Source: Datisca glomerata | Lineage: Eukaryota; Streptophyta; Magnoliopsida; Cucurbitales; Datiscaceae | DNA length: 64,000 bases | Reading direction: 5' to 3' | Assembly (NCBI GenBank): GCA_003255025.1 | Contig: QANY01008723.1 | Span: 2,170,001 to 2,234,000, forward strand | Shown here: positions 46,356-57,893 of the stretch, piece by piece | How the letters are laid out: every line of letters begins with the position of its first letter | Position numbering within the stretch: position 1 is the first letter of the stretch | The notes under the pieces: model-generated | Seen by the model: only the letters and a program-made list of their open reading frames with translations | What the model was told of the DNA's origin: nothing | Database searches by the model: none | Program-made: the position numbers and the translations under genes

Positions 46356-48280
46356 AAAGGGGGACAGCTGTAGATACCGTATTTTATCCGGTCTAATACA
46401 TGAAATATACAGGCTTTGTATTTTGGCTCATATAATAATCCAAGACTATATGTAGAATTTGAAAACTAATCCAATACTAAAAATAAGAAAAGTGGTCAAA
46501 GGACTAAAAAGTAAAAATTGAAAAAAATGACTAAAAAATAAAAATTGAAAAAAAGACTAAAAGTAAAAAAGGCAAACCCTAATTTTTGCCTTTTTTACTT
46601 AAGGGATGATGTATTCACTTAAGGGGGACGTCTGTTTGGAGTAAAAAAAAGGGAAGCCATTTTTTAGAGTGAGAAAGAGAGGGGTTGGAGTGAGAAAGAG
46701 AGGTGATTTTAGAGAGAGGAAGAGGTTCTACACTTCTATTATCTTCATCTTCTTCCATTCTTTTTCTCAAGGTAGCTTAATTGTTTGGTACATTTGCTCA
46801 TAATATATTTTGTTCACCTCTCTTTTTCATATGAATGTAGTTGATATCTTTTATATTTTTTATACATAAGTGGATTGTTCATTTTTTATCATTTCTCCTC
46901 ATTTAAATCTTAACATTTTAATTTCATACTTTGATGATTTTTTTATAAGTTGGATATTGAGATGTCTTTGTCATCAACTCAATTAATGATAATGATGATG
47001 ATAAGCTTTCGAGGGATGAAAAAATTAACCAAATGTGAATCAACCCTTTTAATGAGTTGAAAGTGTACATTTGATGTAAAAATCCCCTAGGATAATTTAT
47101 CACACATAACAATGCATAAAATAGAGAGTAAAACCTCTATACAAGATTATGCAAATATCTAAGTTGTGAAATTTTCAATTTTCATACAAGTATTTTCTTT
47201 TTAAAATATTATGCTCATCATTTTGTGACATTTGTTTGAACTAATTATCATCTATGTCATCCCCTTTGCTATTTGATTAGCAATGACTAATGAGGGAATA
47301 AAAGAAAAATTGTAATTAATAGACTAAGTAATAAAAAAATAGATATATTTATGTTAAAAAATATATATTGTTTATTTTTCATCATTTTTTTAATTTATTT
47401 ATTTATTTGTTTTTTTTTTTATTTTTTTCCTTTCATTTATTACATAATATGGTTTTTATTTTATTATTGCATTATTGTTTTTCCATGCATGTATTATATA
47501 ATCTCAACATTTTATGTTTTCTATAATTTGACATCCTATAACTTATCTCTATTCTTTTACTTCTCTTTTGTTGTAATTATTAACATTTATTTTCTTTACA
47601 TATTTATTTATTTAGCATTCTTGCATCGTCATGCTTATAATGCGATTCTTGCATTATTCCCTTATTATTATAATTAATGTTCATGTATGTGTGGATTATA
47701 ATTTTAATAATTAGATTTAGATTTTGTTACTTCCATTATTTAATTTTCACTAAACAAAGCCGACGATGGATTTTGAGATTTTTGGGATACCAAACTTCTC
47801 GAACTACTGAGGTGAGGAGTTATTCTTGGGATACCGAGAATAACTCTAATAATGTTTTGATTTAAAAAGATATAAGAATACAAAAACATAATTTTTCAAT
47901 GGTCTTTGAACCACCCATTAAAAGTAATTTATTTTGTTCATTTCTATGATACAAAATGCATCAAATGGGACAATAAAAAATGAATCTCTTTAACCTTTGC
48001 CTTAAAATAAAAAAATTGGATAGCATTTGATTAAATTTAGTAACCATTTTATAATGGGTGTTGTGGGGTGTTAATATCTTCCCCACACACAAACGACTCC
48101 CAAACCAATTTTGAGTTTTTGTAGACAAAATTTTTTTATCTTAATATTGGGTGACTAATCACATCCTAAAATGATTTGTGACGACTCCAATTTTTTTTAC
48201 TTCAAAAAAATGAATTTTTTATATTTCAAAAAAATAAATTTTTTAATCACCGTTTCACGTTGCACGCACATTACAAGACA
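46356..48280 (+). repeat. Polypurine tract and 3' LTR of the Ogre-like element
   Basis: AAAGGGGGACAGC (46356-46368) is the polypurine tract; the LTR runs from TGTAGATACCG (46369) to CATTACAAGACA (48280). It lacks the palindromic insert of the 5' copy and its TATA box. Confidence 0.85.
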
Positions 48281-48845
48281 GATCTTATTCTAGAATCAAC
48301 ATATTCGCTAGCGATGAGAAACCCATATAAAATCTGCTTACCTTGGACAAGCGAGTGTTGAGATCTTGAGATTTGTGGATTAACCTGTGACCCATCTTCG
48401 AAGTCGATCGGCTAGAATCTTTGCCAGGATTTTAATAAGACAACCCACTAAATTAATGGGCCTGGACGCCTTTTTCTTTTTAGGGATCAAAACAATGAAA
48501 GTCGTGTTGAGGTTGCTTTCAAAAAAACCATTAGAGTGGAAAAAATTGATTGCACTACACACACCCCTTTAAAAAAACTCCAACACTTCTGGAAAAAAGA
48601 CAATAGGAAATTATCCGGACCAGGGGCTTTGTCCCCATTGAGAGAATGTCTCCTCCAAAGAGCATCAAAATCCAACTGTAGAGGGTCCCCTTCCCTAAAA
48701 AAACTCTACAACCTTAACTTTGATCTCCTCATTACCTGACAAAGTAACCCCATCAATACACATCTTCCTTATGAAATCTGATCTCATATGTGCTCGCGTG
48801 ACATCATGAAAGAAACTAGTGTTTCTATCCCCTTCTTTCTTTCTT
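48281..48845 (-). pseudogene. L1-type LINE, proximal half of reverse transcriptase (LINE A)
   Basis: The minus-strand reading from about 48840 gives GDRNTSFFHDVTRAH, then FDALWRRHSLNGDKAPGPD (the family SLNGDKAPGPDGF block, near 48640), FIVLIPKKKKASRPINLVG (near 48480), KILADRLRR and ASEYVDSRI next to the Ogre-like LTR. Several frames are used. It continues across the insertion at 35073-34645. Confidence 0.8.
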
Positions 48846-49992
48846 TTTTGGTATAAAGGAAGTTAGGGACTAGTACCTAACAAAAGAAACACCACATCAC
48901 AAAGAGCTGCAAAAATGAAATGTCCCAAACCAGGAGGGGTAGAATGGAAAACTGACAAAGAACTACCTGATGCAACACCGAGATTAACTAAGTAATCAGC
49001 ACAAAAGTTACCTTCAAGCAAAGTATGAGATAGGATGCAATTCCAACTACGATCAATTAGATTAAGACAATTAAGAATAAGTCCTCCAAGCGGGTGAGTA
49101 TTCTAACGGTCTTGAGAAGGTTAATGACAACCTCAGAATCAGATTCAAGGATGATAAGATGAACTTGTAAACTCCAAGCAAGATTTAAACACTCTCTCAT
49201 GCTCCAAAGTTCAACTATGTTGTTTGATGCGTGACCAATACACCCACAATACCCAACAAACCAATTTCCATCAAAATTTTGAATAATGCTACCAATACCA
49301 GCTTGACCTGGATTACCTTTAGAAGCACCATCAATATTTAGTTTAACCCATCCTGGAGAAGGAACTTTCCACTTAGCAAAAAGGGGAGCTTGGAACAAAT
49401 ATTACTCGGCTTCTTAGAAAAAGCATTAAGGAGATCAGCACGAAGTATCCAAAATCTAGAAAAAGTACTTTGAAGGTTTTGGGGGGTCCATGGTCATGAC
49501 TTCAACGTTTCTAGAAGTTCCAAATAGACCAAGCAGTGGCAATACAATGAAAAAATCAATCACCATTATCCAAAGACTTTAGACAGTTAAACCTTAAGTA
49601 CACCTGGAATGGGTTAGCAAAAAAGCTTGAGTTGGAATCAACATTAGTGATGGACTTCCAAATGCTAGACGCCTTTGGACAAAATTTGAGAATGTGAATA
49701 GTAGTTTCTGGACCTTCGTTACGTATATTGCAACTATTGGAGGTGCTCAAACATCTAGAAAACCTTAACTCATTAGACAATAGACGATTATGCATGGATA
49801 GCCAAAGAAAAGTTTAAACTTCTAAGGACAAGGCAGTTTTCATATCTATTTCTAACTATCGTTTTGAATTGAACCAGAGTAAACATCACCCATAATAAGT
49901 CTGTAAGCAGAACTGGTCGAGAAACGCCCATCAGGGGTATGACGCCATATGATCTTGTCATGGAAATCAAGCGACCACGGTGACTTTTAACG
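48846..49992 (-). mobile_element. 5'-truncated second LINE copy (LINE B) with zinc domain, RNase H and 3' end
   Basis: Minus strand: DKIIWRHTPDGRFSTSSAYR (about 49955-49895), the RT zinc-binding domain (SCNIRNEGPETTIHILKFCP, 49730-49670), then RNase H (49398-49057: PGWVKLNIDGASKGNPGQAG, NIVELWSMRECL, LESDSEVVINLL), which has the DEDD-type residues visible. A 3' non-coding end follows, reading TTCCTTTATACC then AAAAAAGAAAGAAAG (about 48862-48840), probably the A-rich tail. It sits between endonuclease-linker and RT of LINE A in the same orientation, most simply as a 5'-truncated insertion. Confidence 0.65.
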
Positions 49993-50610
49993 TCGATGAT
50001 TCTCCTCAACTAACATTAAAGAACTAACTTTGCCTTTAATGCCCTCTCTAGCCAACTTTTTCTCGGGTGATAACTGACCCAACCCTTCTTTGATATGAAT
50101 AGCCACAAGCTCGTTCAACAAAACTCTTCTTCTTTGCATGAATATTCCCAAAACGGTCAAAATAACACTCTTAAGATCAATCTTAAGCATTTTCATCTTC
50201 TTAGCAAGAATAAAAGAAGTGTTCCCCAACACTTACATACGATTCCCATTTAGCTTTGAGAAAGTCCATGAACCCATCTTGAAGAAACCACATGTCCTCA
50301 AAGTGAGCTTGTAACGCGGTTTTGGACCCCAACAGATAAAGAAATTAGGCAGTGATTGGAGATCAATCTAGGGAGGCTTCTTTGCCTAATGAAAGGGCAC
50401 CGTGACTCTGAGGAAACGATCCAGCCTTCACATGGTTGTTGTTCCAAGTAAACTGGCTGCCCTCAATAGGAAGGTCTATCAACAAATTATCATTATTGAA
50501 ATCTGAAAACTCCCTCATCTCCATCAATGAATTATCATTACTTCTCAGACGCTCGTCCGAGCTTTTAACCATGTTGAAGTCCCCTCCAAAACGCCTAGCG
50601 CCACTGGGCT
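49993..50610 (-). pseudogene. L1-type LINE endonuclease C-terminal part and linker (LINE A)
   Basis: Minus strand: GGDFNMVKSSDERLRS near 50590 and LIDLPIEGSQFTWNNN near 50450 are conserved endonuclease blocks. The linker then reads MWFLQDGFMDFLKAKW, GNTSFILAKKMKMLKIDLK (about 50230) and EGLGQLSPEKKLAREGIKG, ending VEENHRR at about 49990. The endonuclease N-terminus is absent, so the copy is 5'-truncated near 50610. Confidence 0.75.
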
Positions 50611-50714
50611 ATAGAGTATTATGTTATATTTTATATTCTTTTTTTTCAAGTTATATTTGAACAAAATAATCCTGAAAAATATATACCTTCAATTATGTTC
50701 TATTCTCCTGCCAG

Positions 50715-51480
50715 AACCAGAATAATCCTCTCGCTCCGACCGGAACACAATAGAATTGACTACTATGTCTGAGGCATCAACAGTCAAGCCTTTCAATACT
50801 TTGGTGTAACAATCAAAGTTTCAACGCCCTTGTATCAAATCATGTCTTCCACTCACGAACTAAACAATGATCACTTCATCAGGTAAATGTTGTAGTCAAA
50901 AGAAATTGAGATAAGATATGTTCTCACTGGTTATCATGTTGTTGATATTCTCACTAAACCTTTACAAACACCTCATTTTGCCAAGCTTCATGTGGTTATC
51001 TCCCCATATCGATCGGGGGATATGAACCTACTCTACTTGTCAAGACTGACATGACAAAAATTAAGCCACCTCAGTGCCTCTGCCGCACTCTTTATTATGA
51101 CATATCAACAACCATTAAGTATGAAGTCATTGGCTGTATATGTAACAAAAGAGCTGCCACAACACAACATCTCATTGGATATGTAAAACAGCTAAGAACA
51201 AGCCAACACACCCACTCTCTAATTTATCAAGCAATGAGAAGCTAGCACATAACTTCGAAAGATTCTCATTCGATCTCCTCTCTCACGGGTTCAAGAACAA
51301 ACAAATAGCCCTGCAATGATTGTTTAATATTCATCCAAGCATTGCTGTGAGAATATTCTTCTGTTGTTGTTCTGTGATTAGCTCTACTTATGTGTGTGTA
51401 GATATATATATATATACTGAGATTCTTATATGTGAACAGTAAAATCACCGATTCGCATCACCTATTTATCTTCCCCTCTT
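50715..51480 (+). pseudogene. Copia fragment: RNase H end and 3' LTR
   Basis: Plus-strand remnants of RNase H end in VLTGYHVVDILTKPLQTP (about 50915-50975), followed by GATCGGGGGATA (51011-51022) as polypurine tract and an LTR-like region from about 51023 (TGAACCTACTC). The LTR has an (AT)n run at 51393-51415. The 5' parts of the element are missing. Confidence 0.6.
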
Positions 51481-51519
51481 TATGCGTAGTTGAGCAACCT
51501 AACCAAGTAGTCTGACAAT

Positions 51520-52279
51520 GGAGCAATCTCCAAACTCAACCATCAATTTGCTCGTAAGGACCTTGGTTCTTTGCATTACTTCCTTGAATTTGAGGCATTC
51601 AAAGACAGTTCTGACCTGTATCTTAGTCTAAATATGCATCTGACGTACTAGTCAGAGCCAATATGTCCAATACAAACAGTAGCCTTACTCCCATGTGTCC
51701 AACCTACAAGCTTACGTCTCCGGTGCTTCTTTCTCTGATCCAACTCTTTAGTTTTTCCCGAATCCCACTGTTGATCACTAGAAGGTATGCAAAAAGATAC
51801 TCAGATATATTAAGGGCACCCATAACCTTGGACTTCACTTTGAACTTGCTGCACAAATGTCTCAAGAATGCTACTCTAATACAGATTAGGCAAGCTCTAT
51901 AGATAACAGAAAATTCACAGTAGTCTTTACATGTTTCTTGGAGGTATGGAGATAGTTATGGCCATTTCTAGTACTGAATCTGCATAGAAAGCATTAGCTA
52001 TAGCTGCCACCGAAATTAGTTTGCTTAAGTCTCTCTATTCATTAATTTGAGATATCAATAGTCAAACACTTCAATACTTTAGTCTGACAATCAAAGTTTA
52101 ATGCCCTTGTATCAAATCATGTACTCGTTCAATCAAGAAGTAAACACATTGAAATGCTCACTTCTTTAGGGAAATGGTGTAGTAAAACAAATTGAGGTAA
52201 TAAATGTTCCATTGGTTATCAGGTTGCTGATATTCTCATTAAACCTTTACTAACACCTCAGTTTACTAAGCTTTTGTCG
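51520..52279 (+). pseudogene. Copia fragment: reverse transcriptase end and RNase H
   Basis: Starts with ARKDLGSLHYFLEFEAFKDS (about 51550-51610), like the RT of the minus-strand Copia at 10 kb; then NMSNTNSSLTPMCPTYKL (51661-51715), a STESEYRAL-like remnant near 51975 and LLTPQFTKLL near 52245-52275, where it is cut by the next LTR. Many stops. It is the second Copia piece in tandem with the first. Confidence 0.6.
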
Positions 52280-52940
52280 GTGGTTATGCCCTCAAAGCAT
52301 GTGTAATGACATTTTGATATAAAATTTAAAAAAGATATATCTTTCTTATAATTGTTTTTTTAAATTATTGTTGAATACTTTAAATAAATATATGAAAATT
52401 TCATATTCAATAATGAGACTATGATCTTATATTAGTACAATATGATTTAGATCATAGATAATGAATAAAATTATCAACAACATATTAAAGTATGACATCT
52501 TTAATGAATGGTTGTTAGTACGGTTCATTAAGCATTATGAATGCGTGTGATCTAGATCCAGATCATTGATGTAGATAAACATCTTAGTGAAAGTACTTTA
52601 TATAATAAAATTTTATATGACTCGACCAATGCGAATTAATATCTTTATTAATGTGTCGTTTATCATAAAGATTCAATACACATCAATTCGATGATCATAT
52701 GTTGATTAGTCTGAATCTTGAGTAGTCATGAACTCCTATGCATGTCCATTAGATCTTTTGATCTACTCGTTAAAGTCAGTTTGTTAATCAGGCTAGTGAC
52801 TTTTGTTTTGGAGATTCGGTGATATGGATGGCTGGGGACATGATCTTACAAGATTTGAAATCTAAGCTTTCGTAACGGATCGTATATAAGTTTCATTACG
52901 TGTTAATTCTTGAATTGAATGGTTGCAGTGTGGCTTAACA
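52280..52940 (+). mobile_element. Truncated LTR, same family as 6431-8645, opposite orientation
   Basis: TGTCGGTGGTTATGCCCTCA and the next roughly 650 bases match the reverse complement of 8645-7985 throughout (for example ATGAATGCGTGYGATCTAGA, GGATCGTATATTAGTTTC-like parts). It ends abruptly where pararetroviral sequence starts. The remaining about 1.5 kb of the LTR is not found beyond the virus. Confidence 0.7.
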
Positions 52941-52954
52941 GGACATTGATCCAA

Positions 52955-53705
52955 CAAATGCCGATCTAAATTCAGAAAGAAACTTCATGAGTTAGCTCTC
53001 GATGAAGAGACTCAACAGAAGATTCTGAACCGCCTCTCTGAAGAAAGTTCTACTACCAGTACAGATGATGATGTTGCATATATTTCTGCATCTCAGTCAG
53101 ACTCATCAGTCACATCTGAACAACCTGATCAACCTTGTTGCAGCTCTAAAATCTGCAATGCCATAACAGAAACCAATTATTGGAAGGCAGTTGAGATGAA
53201 TGGTTTAGATCTGAATGGATCAGGTCTAAATGTCTTAATTGATACGCAACGATCTCTTCTCGCCACAACTGATCAAATAACGGATCTAGAGATGAAGCTC
53301 AAGTTGTTAGGAACTTGCTACAAGGAATATTCCACTCCCGAGATCAAACCTGTAGAAACTTACAGTATGAGAGAACTCTTAAACCGTATTCAACAGGATT
53401 ATATACCACATAAACCTGTAACCATTTCTGATCTAAAAATGGAAATATATACGATTAAATAAAAAATTCAGCAGTTAAAGATTGTGCATCAACTTATGTC
53501 TCAAGATCGGAATCTCCTAAAACAGTCTACAGCCAAAGGAAAAGCCCCTGTAGACTTCCCAGACCTGCCTTCACCAGATCAAACAAAGGAAAATAATCTG
53601 TATTTATTCCTGTTGAACCATGTCACCTTCCAAAAATGGTATATGAAGATTACCTTAGTCATTAAACCTGATTTTTATCATTACTGTCGCCATTGTCTTA
53701 GTTAA
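52955..53705 (+). pseudogene. Pararetroviral polyprotein segment before protease
   Basis: Pieces of open frame (53196-53462 and 53484-53705, plus an open start near 52960) with acidic and serine-rich stretches and no domain I can name. A stop at 53460 and a frame change break it. It leads directly into the protease, so it belongs to the same polyprotein. Possibly the end of the coat protein region or a spacer. Confidence 0.5.
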
Positions 53706-55576
53706 TAGTGGTGCAGATATGAACTGCATACATGAAAGATTAATCACTCTGAAATACTTTCATAAAATCACTCAATCCCTCACAAGCGCTAGTGGAAATT
53801 CCATGTGAATTCAGTACAAGATACCATAAGCATTTATCTGCAAACAGGGAGTTTACATACCTACTTCATTTATGCTCATAAAAAATATGACGCAAAGCAT
53901 TATCTTAGGCAATCCTTTTTTGAATTCGATTATGCCTATCACCAGAATTGATACATCTAGTATCCATAGCGTAATTGATACCATTGATATTACTTTTGAA
54001 TTTATCAACAAAACTTATACTAAGGAGGAAGATATCATCAGACATCTGATTGATAATAAGACAAATCAGTTAAATCTGTTACAAAAAGAAATATACTTTT
54101 TGACAGTTGACCAACGTATTCAAAAACCCGTAATACAAAAGAAAATTAAAACAATTCTTCATGAATTCCAATCTAAAATTTGTAGTGATATCCCTAATGC
54201 CTTTTGGGATGGAAAGAAGCACATCATTTCCTTGCCATATCTGCCAGACTTCAATGAAAAGAATATTCCTACCAAATCTAGACCCAGTCAAAAGAAAAAG
54301 TAATATTTAGAACTCTGCAAAACTGACATTAAATCTCTGTTACAGAAGAAATTAATTAGACCTAGTAAATCTCATTGGAGTTGTACTGGTTTTTATGTAA
54401 ACAAAAATGCTGAGATAGAAAGAGGATCACCTAGATTTGTGATCAATTATAAACCATTAAATGATGCTTTAAAGTGGATCAGATATCCAATCTCTAATAA
54501 AAAAGATATACTTGATAGACTCTATGACTCAGTGATCTTTCCAAAATTTGATCTGAAATAAGGATTTTGGCAAATTCAAATAGTTGAACCATACAGGTAT
54601 AAAAATGCCTTTACTGTACCCTTTGCCCATTGAGACTGGAATGTTTTACTATTTGGTGTAAAAAATGGTCCATCTGAATTCTAACATATAAGCAATGATA
54701 TTTTTAATGCTTATACTATATTCATTATCTGTTACATTGATGATGTCTTAATCTTCTCATCATCTATAGATCACCATTTTAAACATCTTCATATTTTTAA
54801 GATTGTTATTATCTGAAATGGTTTAGTTTTATCTACCACTAAAATGAAATTATTTCAAACAACTGTCAAATTCTTAGGCCATAACATTTCTAATGGCACA
54901 ATTATTCCTATTAACCGCAGTATATATTTTACATCTAAGTTTTCAGATGAGCTTAAGGATAAAACATAATTACAAAGATTCTTAGGAAGTCTGAATTATA
55001 TCCGTGATTTTTATCCACAATTAGCTCAGAATACTGCTCTGCTTAATAAGAGGCTTCAAAAGAAACCTATACCTTGGACATTAAATTTGACATTAGCAGT
55101 TAAGAACATTAAAGCTAAAATAAATCAATTACATTGTTTAGCGTTACCACATCCTACTTGGCATAAAGTTGTAGAAACTGATGCCTCTAAGCTAGGTTAT
55201 GGAGGTATTCTTAAACAGGTAGATCTCCATAATCAGAAAGAAGAATTATTAAGATTCACCTCTGGTACTTGGAAAGGACCAACAAAGAATTATCCGACAA
55301 TTAAACATGAATGTTTAGCAATTGTAAAATGCGTATTAAAATCTTAAAATGATCTGTTAAATCAACATTTTATTATCTGTGTTGACTGCTCTGCTGCAAA
55401 ATAGATTTTCAAAAAAGATGTACAAAATCTTGCCTCTAAATAGATATTTGCATCATGGCAGAGTATCTTATCTGTATTTGATTTTGATATTGAATATATT
55501 AAAGGTGAACATAATTCTCTTCTCGGTTTTCTAACTCGTGAATATCTACAGATACAAAACTCCAATGATGAGTAAC
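53700..55576 (+). pseudogene. Pararetroviral protease, reverse transcriptase and RNase H
   Basis: The protease active site SGAD is near 53710 and a glycine motif LGNPF near 53910. An open stretch runs 53872-54303; after its TAA come the RT blocks: RFVINYKPLN (about 54440), the catalytic YIDD (54733-54744, intact), and FLGSLNYI (about 54985). RNase H begins with the ETDAS block near 55175 and ends in the frame closing at 55576. In-frame stops lie near 54301, 54560, 54634, 54683, 54814, 54967 and 55345, among others. The RT and protease residues are mostly kept but the polyprotein could not be made. Confidence 0.75.
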
Positions 55577-56856
55577 CGAGGAAGAGGTCGCAGCTCTCGT
55601 GGGCGCGGACGTGGCAGAATAAATCTGTAATATCTGAATGATGTGATCTTCTGGCCATCAAAATTCCCCAGTGTACAAGAGATTATTCGAAAGAGTACTA
55701 AAGAGGTCCTCTTGACACCAGAACAATATATTCCTAACCGAATCTCTGAGGAAACAATCCTCATAATTGAACAGAATGATGAAAAATGGATGGAAAATCC
55801 ATGGGAGAGAAAGACCCGTTATGACTCCACACAACAGTATCCAACCAGATTCGAACACTATATATACATTTATGAAGCTATATAGTTCAATCTAGGAGCA
55901 TGGAAATAAGACATACATTCCATGACTTTAACTGAAATACCAGCCCTATTACTTTTAGTAAGGCTGTAATCTGAAACTTCATCTCCATCAATCAATGGAG
56001 TCTACATCCCCATACTACCATAACTATGGAGATACATCAGAGAACCGTAAAATACAGTTATTGGGATTACATGGAATCCTTTACAAATATAGTTTATTAT
56101 CAAAATCCGATACGTAACCATACATGGTTTATCCGTATATGCCCTGAAATATTACACGCAAGTTTACCAAATTGGTTCTTCCTCTGGTGTGATAAATTTG
56201 GTCTCACGTCTGATACTCTACCTGAAATACTTCAAACTGAGTTCAAGGAATGGCATTCACAATATGCTCTGCTCAATAAAAATTATTACCGTTCCAAAGC
56301 ACTGGTACATTTTATTATCCGATTTAATATCCCATGGATTTTGAAATGGGATCTCAAATGTAAATACCAGAATTGCATACTGATATTAAAATGTATTTTC
56401 TTTACTAAATGGTGGGATAAAGGTATAAATCCCCACTTAATTGAATTAGTCAAGATGATTAAAACCCACGGACAAGCCTGCTACGAAGCAGTTCCTAAAC
56501 CTGTACCAGCATCAACAAACAACCCATTTGTGAATGCTCAAAATCTCATTAAACAACAGTTTCCCCAGATTAGTGAAAAAGAATTGGCTATAAAATCCAT
56601 GGACTTTGTCAAACACCAGTTCCTCTATGTGTTTGGATTCGACACTTCTTCCATGACCACATCTAGTACAAACCCGAGTCTCCAAAGGCAATCACCATCA
56701 TCTTCTTGTGCTTTTCCTACTACTGATCTAAGCTTTGATCTCACCCATCACAATGCCTTCGGCATCCTTGGAGGTGAAAGTCAAGATCCAAATGATGATA
56801 TGTCAGATCTATCACCAGAAGCGGACTCACTAGAGCCAACCATTGTTGACTTTTGA
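55568..56856 (+). pseudogene. Pararetroviral second ORF, RG-rich start
   Basis: ATG at 55568 overlaps the RNase H end by 8-9 bases. It begins with an Arg-Gly-rich stretch of about 15 residues, then a TAA (about 55628), then stays open in the same frame to 55885. A frameshift leads to the long open part 56026-56856, rich in Trp and Tyr and ending in a Ser/Asp-rich tail. I recognise no catalytic motif. Position and overlap suggest the extra downstream ORF known in some endogenous pararetroviruses, function unknown. Confidence 0.55.
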
Positions 56857-57059
56857 GACTCTTTAGCTTCTATCATTTCAGACCAGATGGACAAAGACAA
56901 AGGAAAAGTAAAATTAATCTGATCTGATAATGACCAGGCCATTATTGCAGACATCTGTCATACAACAGCCGAAGACAACAAATCTACTTTTGTCATAGTA
57001 GATTTTCAACCGAACATGTGGACGATGTTCATCAAGCCACTCTACAATAATGACTTGTA

Positions 57060-57200
57060 GTAATTGTACTTGTACCCGAGTTACTTTTCCATATACTCTA
57101 GTTACTTTTTGTACTCAAGTTCAGTTAGTTACTTTCTTGTATTATAAAAGAGAACCTCACCCTTGTTGAGGCATGCATATATTTCCCTTAGTGTGTAATA
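57060..57200 (+). promoter_or_regulatory. Probable pararetroviral promoter region
   Basis: Directly behind the last viral codons; repeated GTTACTTTT phrases (57080-57140) are followed by TATAAAAG at 57143-57150 and by CCTCACCCTTGTTGAGG, a short hairpin. Pararetroviral genomic promoters lie in this position. No polyadenylation signal was pinpointed. Confidence 0.4.
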
Positions 57201-57737
57201 GGACGTTCATGTACTGAGCACTTAATATATGTTCTCATTTGTTTATACACACACTCTCTCTAAATTTTCTCTCTCCTCATCTTGCCTCCATTAACTTCCT
57301 GTTCATACCTGCATGTAATATAACATTGTTGTGCTCAGGAGCTCTAGTGCTCCCTAACTATAAGTTCCTTTTAATTTCCACAGTAGTTGTTCATGAGACC
57401 ATGTATGTACTAATGTAAACTGCATATAACCATGACCATAAGCTCTACTAGTCATGATCTTGTTGCTAACTCGAAGACACTCAAAGTGTAACTGTTAAGG
57501 CTGAATAAGCACTCACTGTAAACTACAGTAAGGCCAGGAAACAATCATTGAACACTGAGTGAGATATCACCCAAGTCGCGTTTGGATAAATTTCGTTGAG
57601 CAGAGATTGCGTTAGGACCGTTGACCTCTGTAAAATGTTGACAGACCTGCTCAGTGTGAGTTATTTTGTTATCTAGTCTGACTGTACCTGCAGTGTTTAG
57701 CCCCATCACTTAATGAGTACGCGTTGGTTAGCTGTAA
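57201..57737. other. Non-coding stretch behind the pararetrovirus
   Basis: No ORF of note. It may be viral leader or old LTR sequence; no tRNA-Met primer site was found. Confidence 0.35.
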
Positions 57738-57893
57738 GTTGATATATATATATATAATACTGAGATTCTTTCATATATTTATAAGTAAGATTTTTAGTGT
57801 GAACAGTGAAATCTCCAATTCAAATCACCTATTTATCTTCCCTCTTTAGGCGCAATTGAGCAACCTAACGAAGTAGTCTGATGATGGAGCAAT
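57738..57893 (+). repeat. Direct copy of 51390-51535 on the far side of the pararetrovirus
   Basis: Both have an (AT)n run, then ACTGAGATTCTT, GTGAACAGT, CATCACCTATTTATCTTCCC and GAGCAACCTAACSAAGTAGT, ending in GGAGCAATCTC. After that they diverge. The 57738 copy has a 20-25 base insertion. It is probably an LTR end of the same Copia family. Confidence 0.65.

Larger units (their letters stand above)
35079..48280 (+). mobile_element. Ogre-like Ty3/Gypsy retrotransposon of the Tat lineage, 13.2 kb, inserted in a LINE
   Basis: Two LTRs (35079-37136 and 46369-48280), primer binding site, polypurine tract, an extra ORF1 before gag, gag, RT, two RNase H domains, integrase and a repeat array before the 3' LTR. 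ORF1 plus the second RNase H point to an Ogre-like Tat element. LTR ends are TG...CA. Seven differences occur in the first 142 aligned LTR bases, so insertion is not recent. No clean 5-bp target-site duplication: flanks are TAGAT and GATCT. All ORFs carry stops, and no protease domain was found. Confidence 0.85.
52950..57200 (+). mobile_element. Endogenous pararetrovirus (Caulimoviridae-like), broken
   Basis: About 4.2 kb without LTRs, in the order: upstream polyprotein segment, aspartic protease, reverse transcriptase, RNase H, then a second ORF overlapping the RNase H end, then a non-coding region with TATA box. No integrase is present, which separates it from LTR elements. At least ten in-frame stops and some frameshifts break both ORFs, and the 5' genome part (movement and coat protein region) is missing. 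The two-ORF order resembles what is described for florendoviruses, which are widespread in angiosperm genomes; this assignment is inference. It is a fossil sequence. Confidence 0.75.

Noticed and set aside
45915..46455. Two plus-strand ORFs (91 and 83 codons)
   Set aside because: They translate the six-unit array before the Ogre-like 3' LTR.
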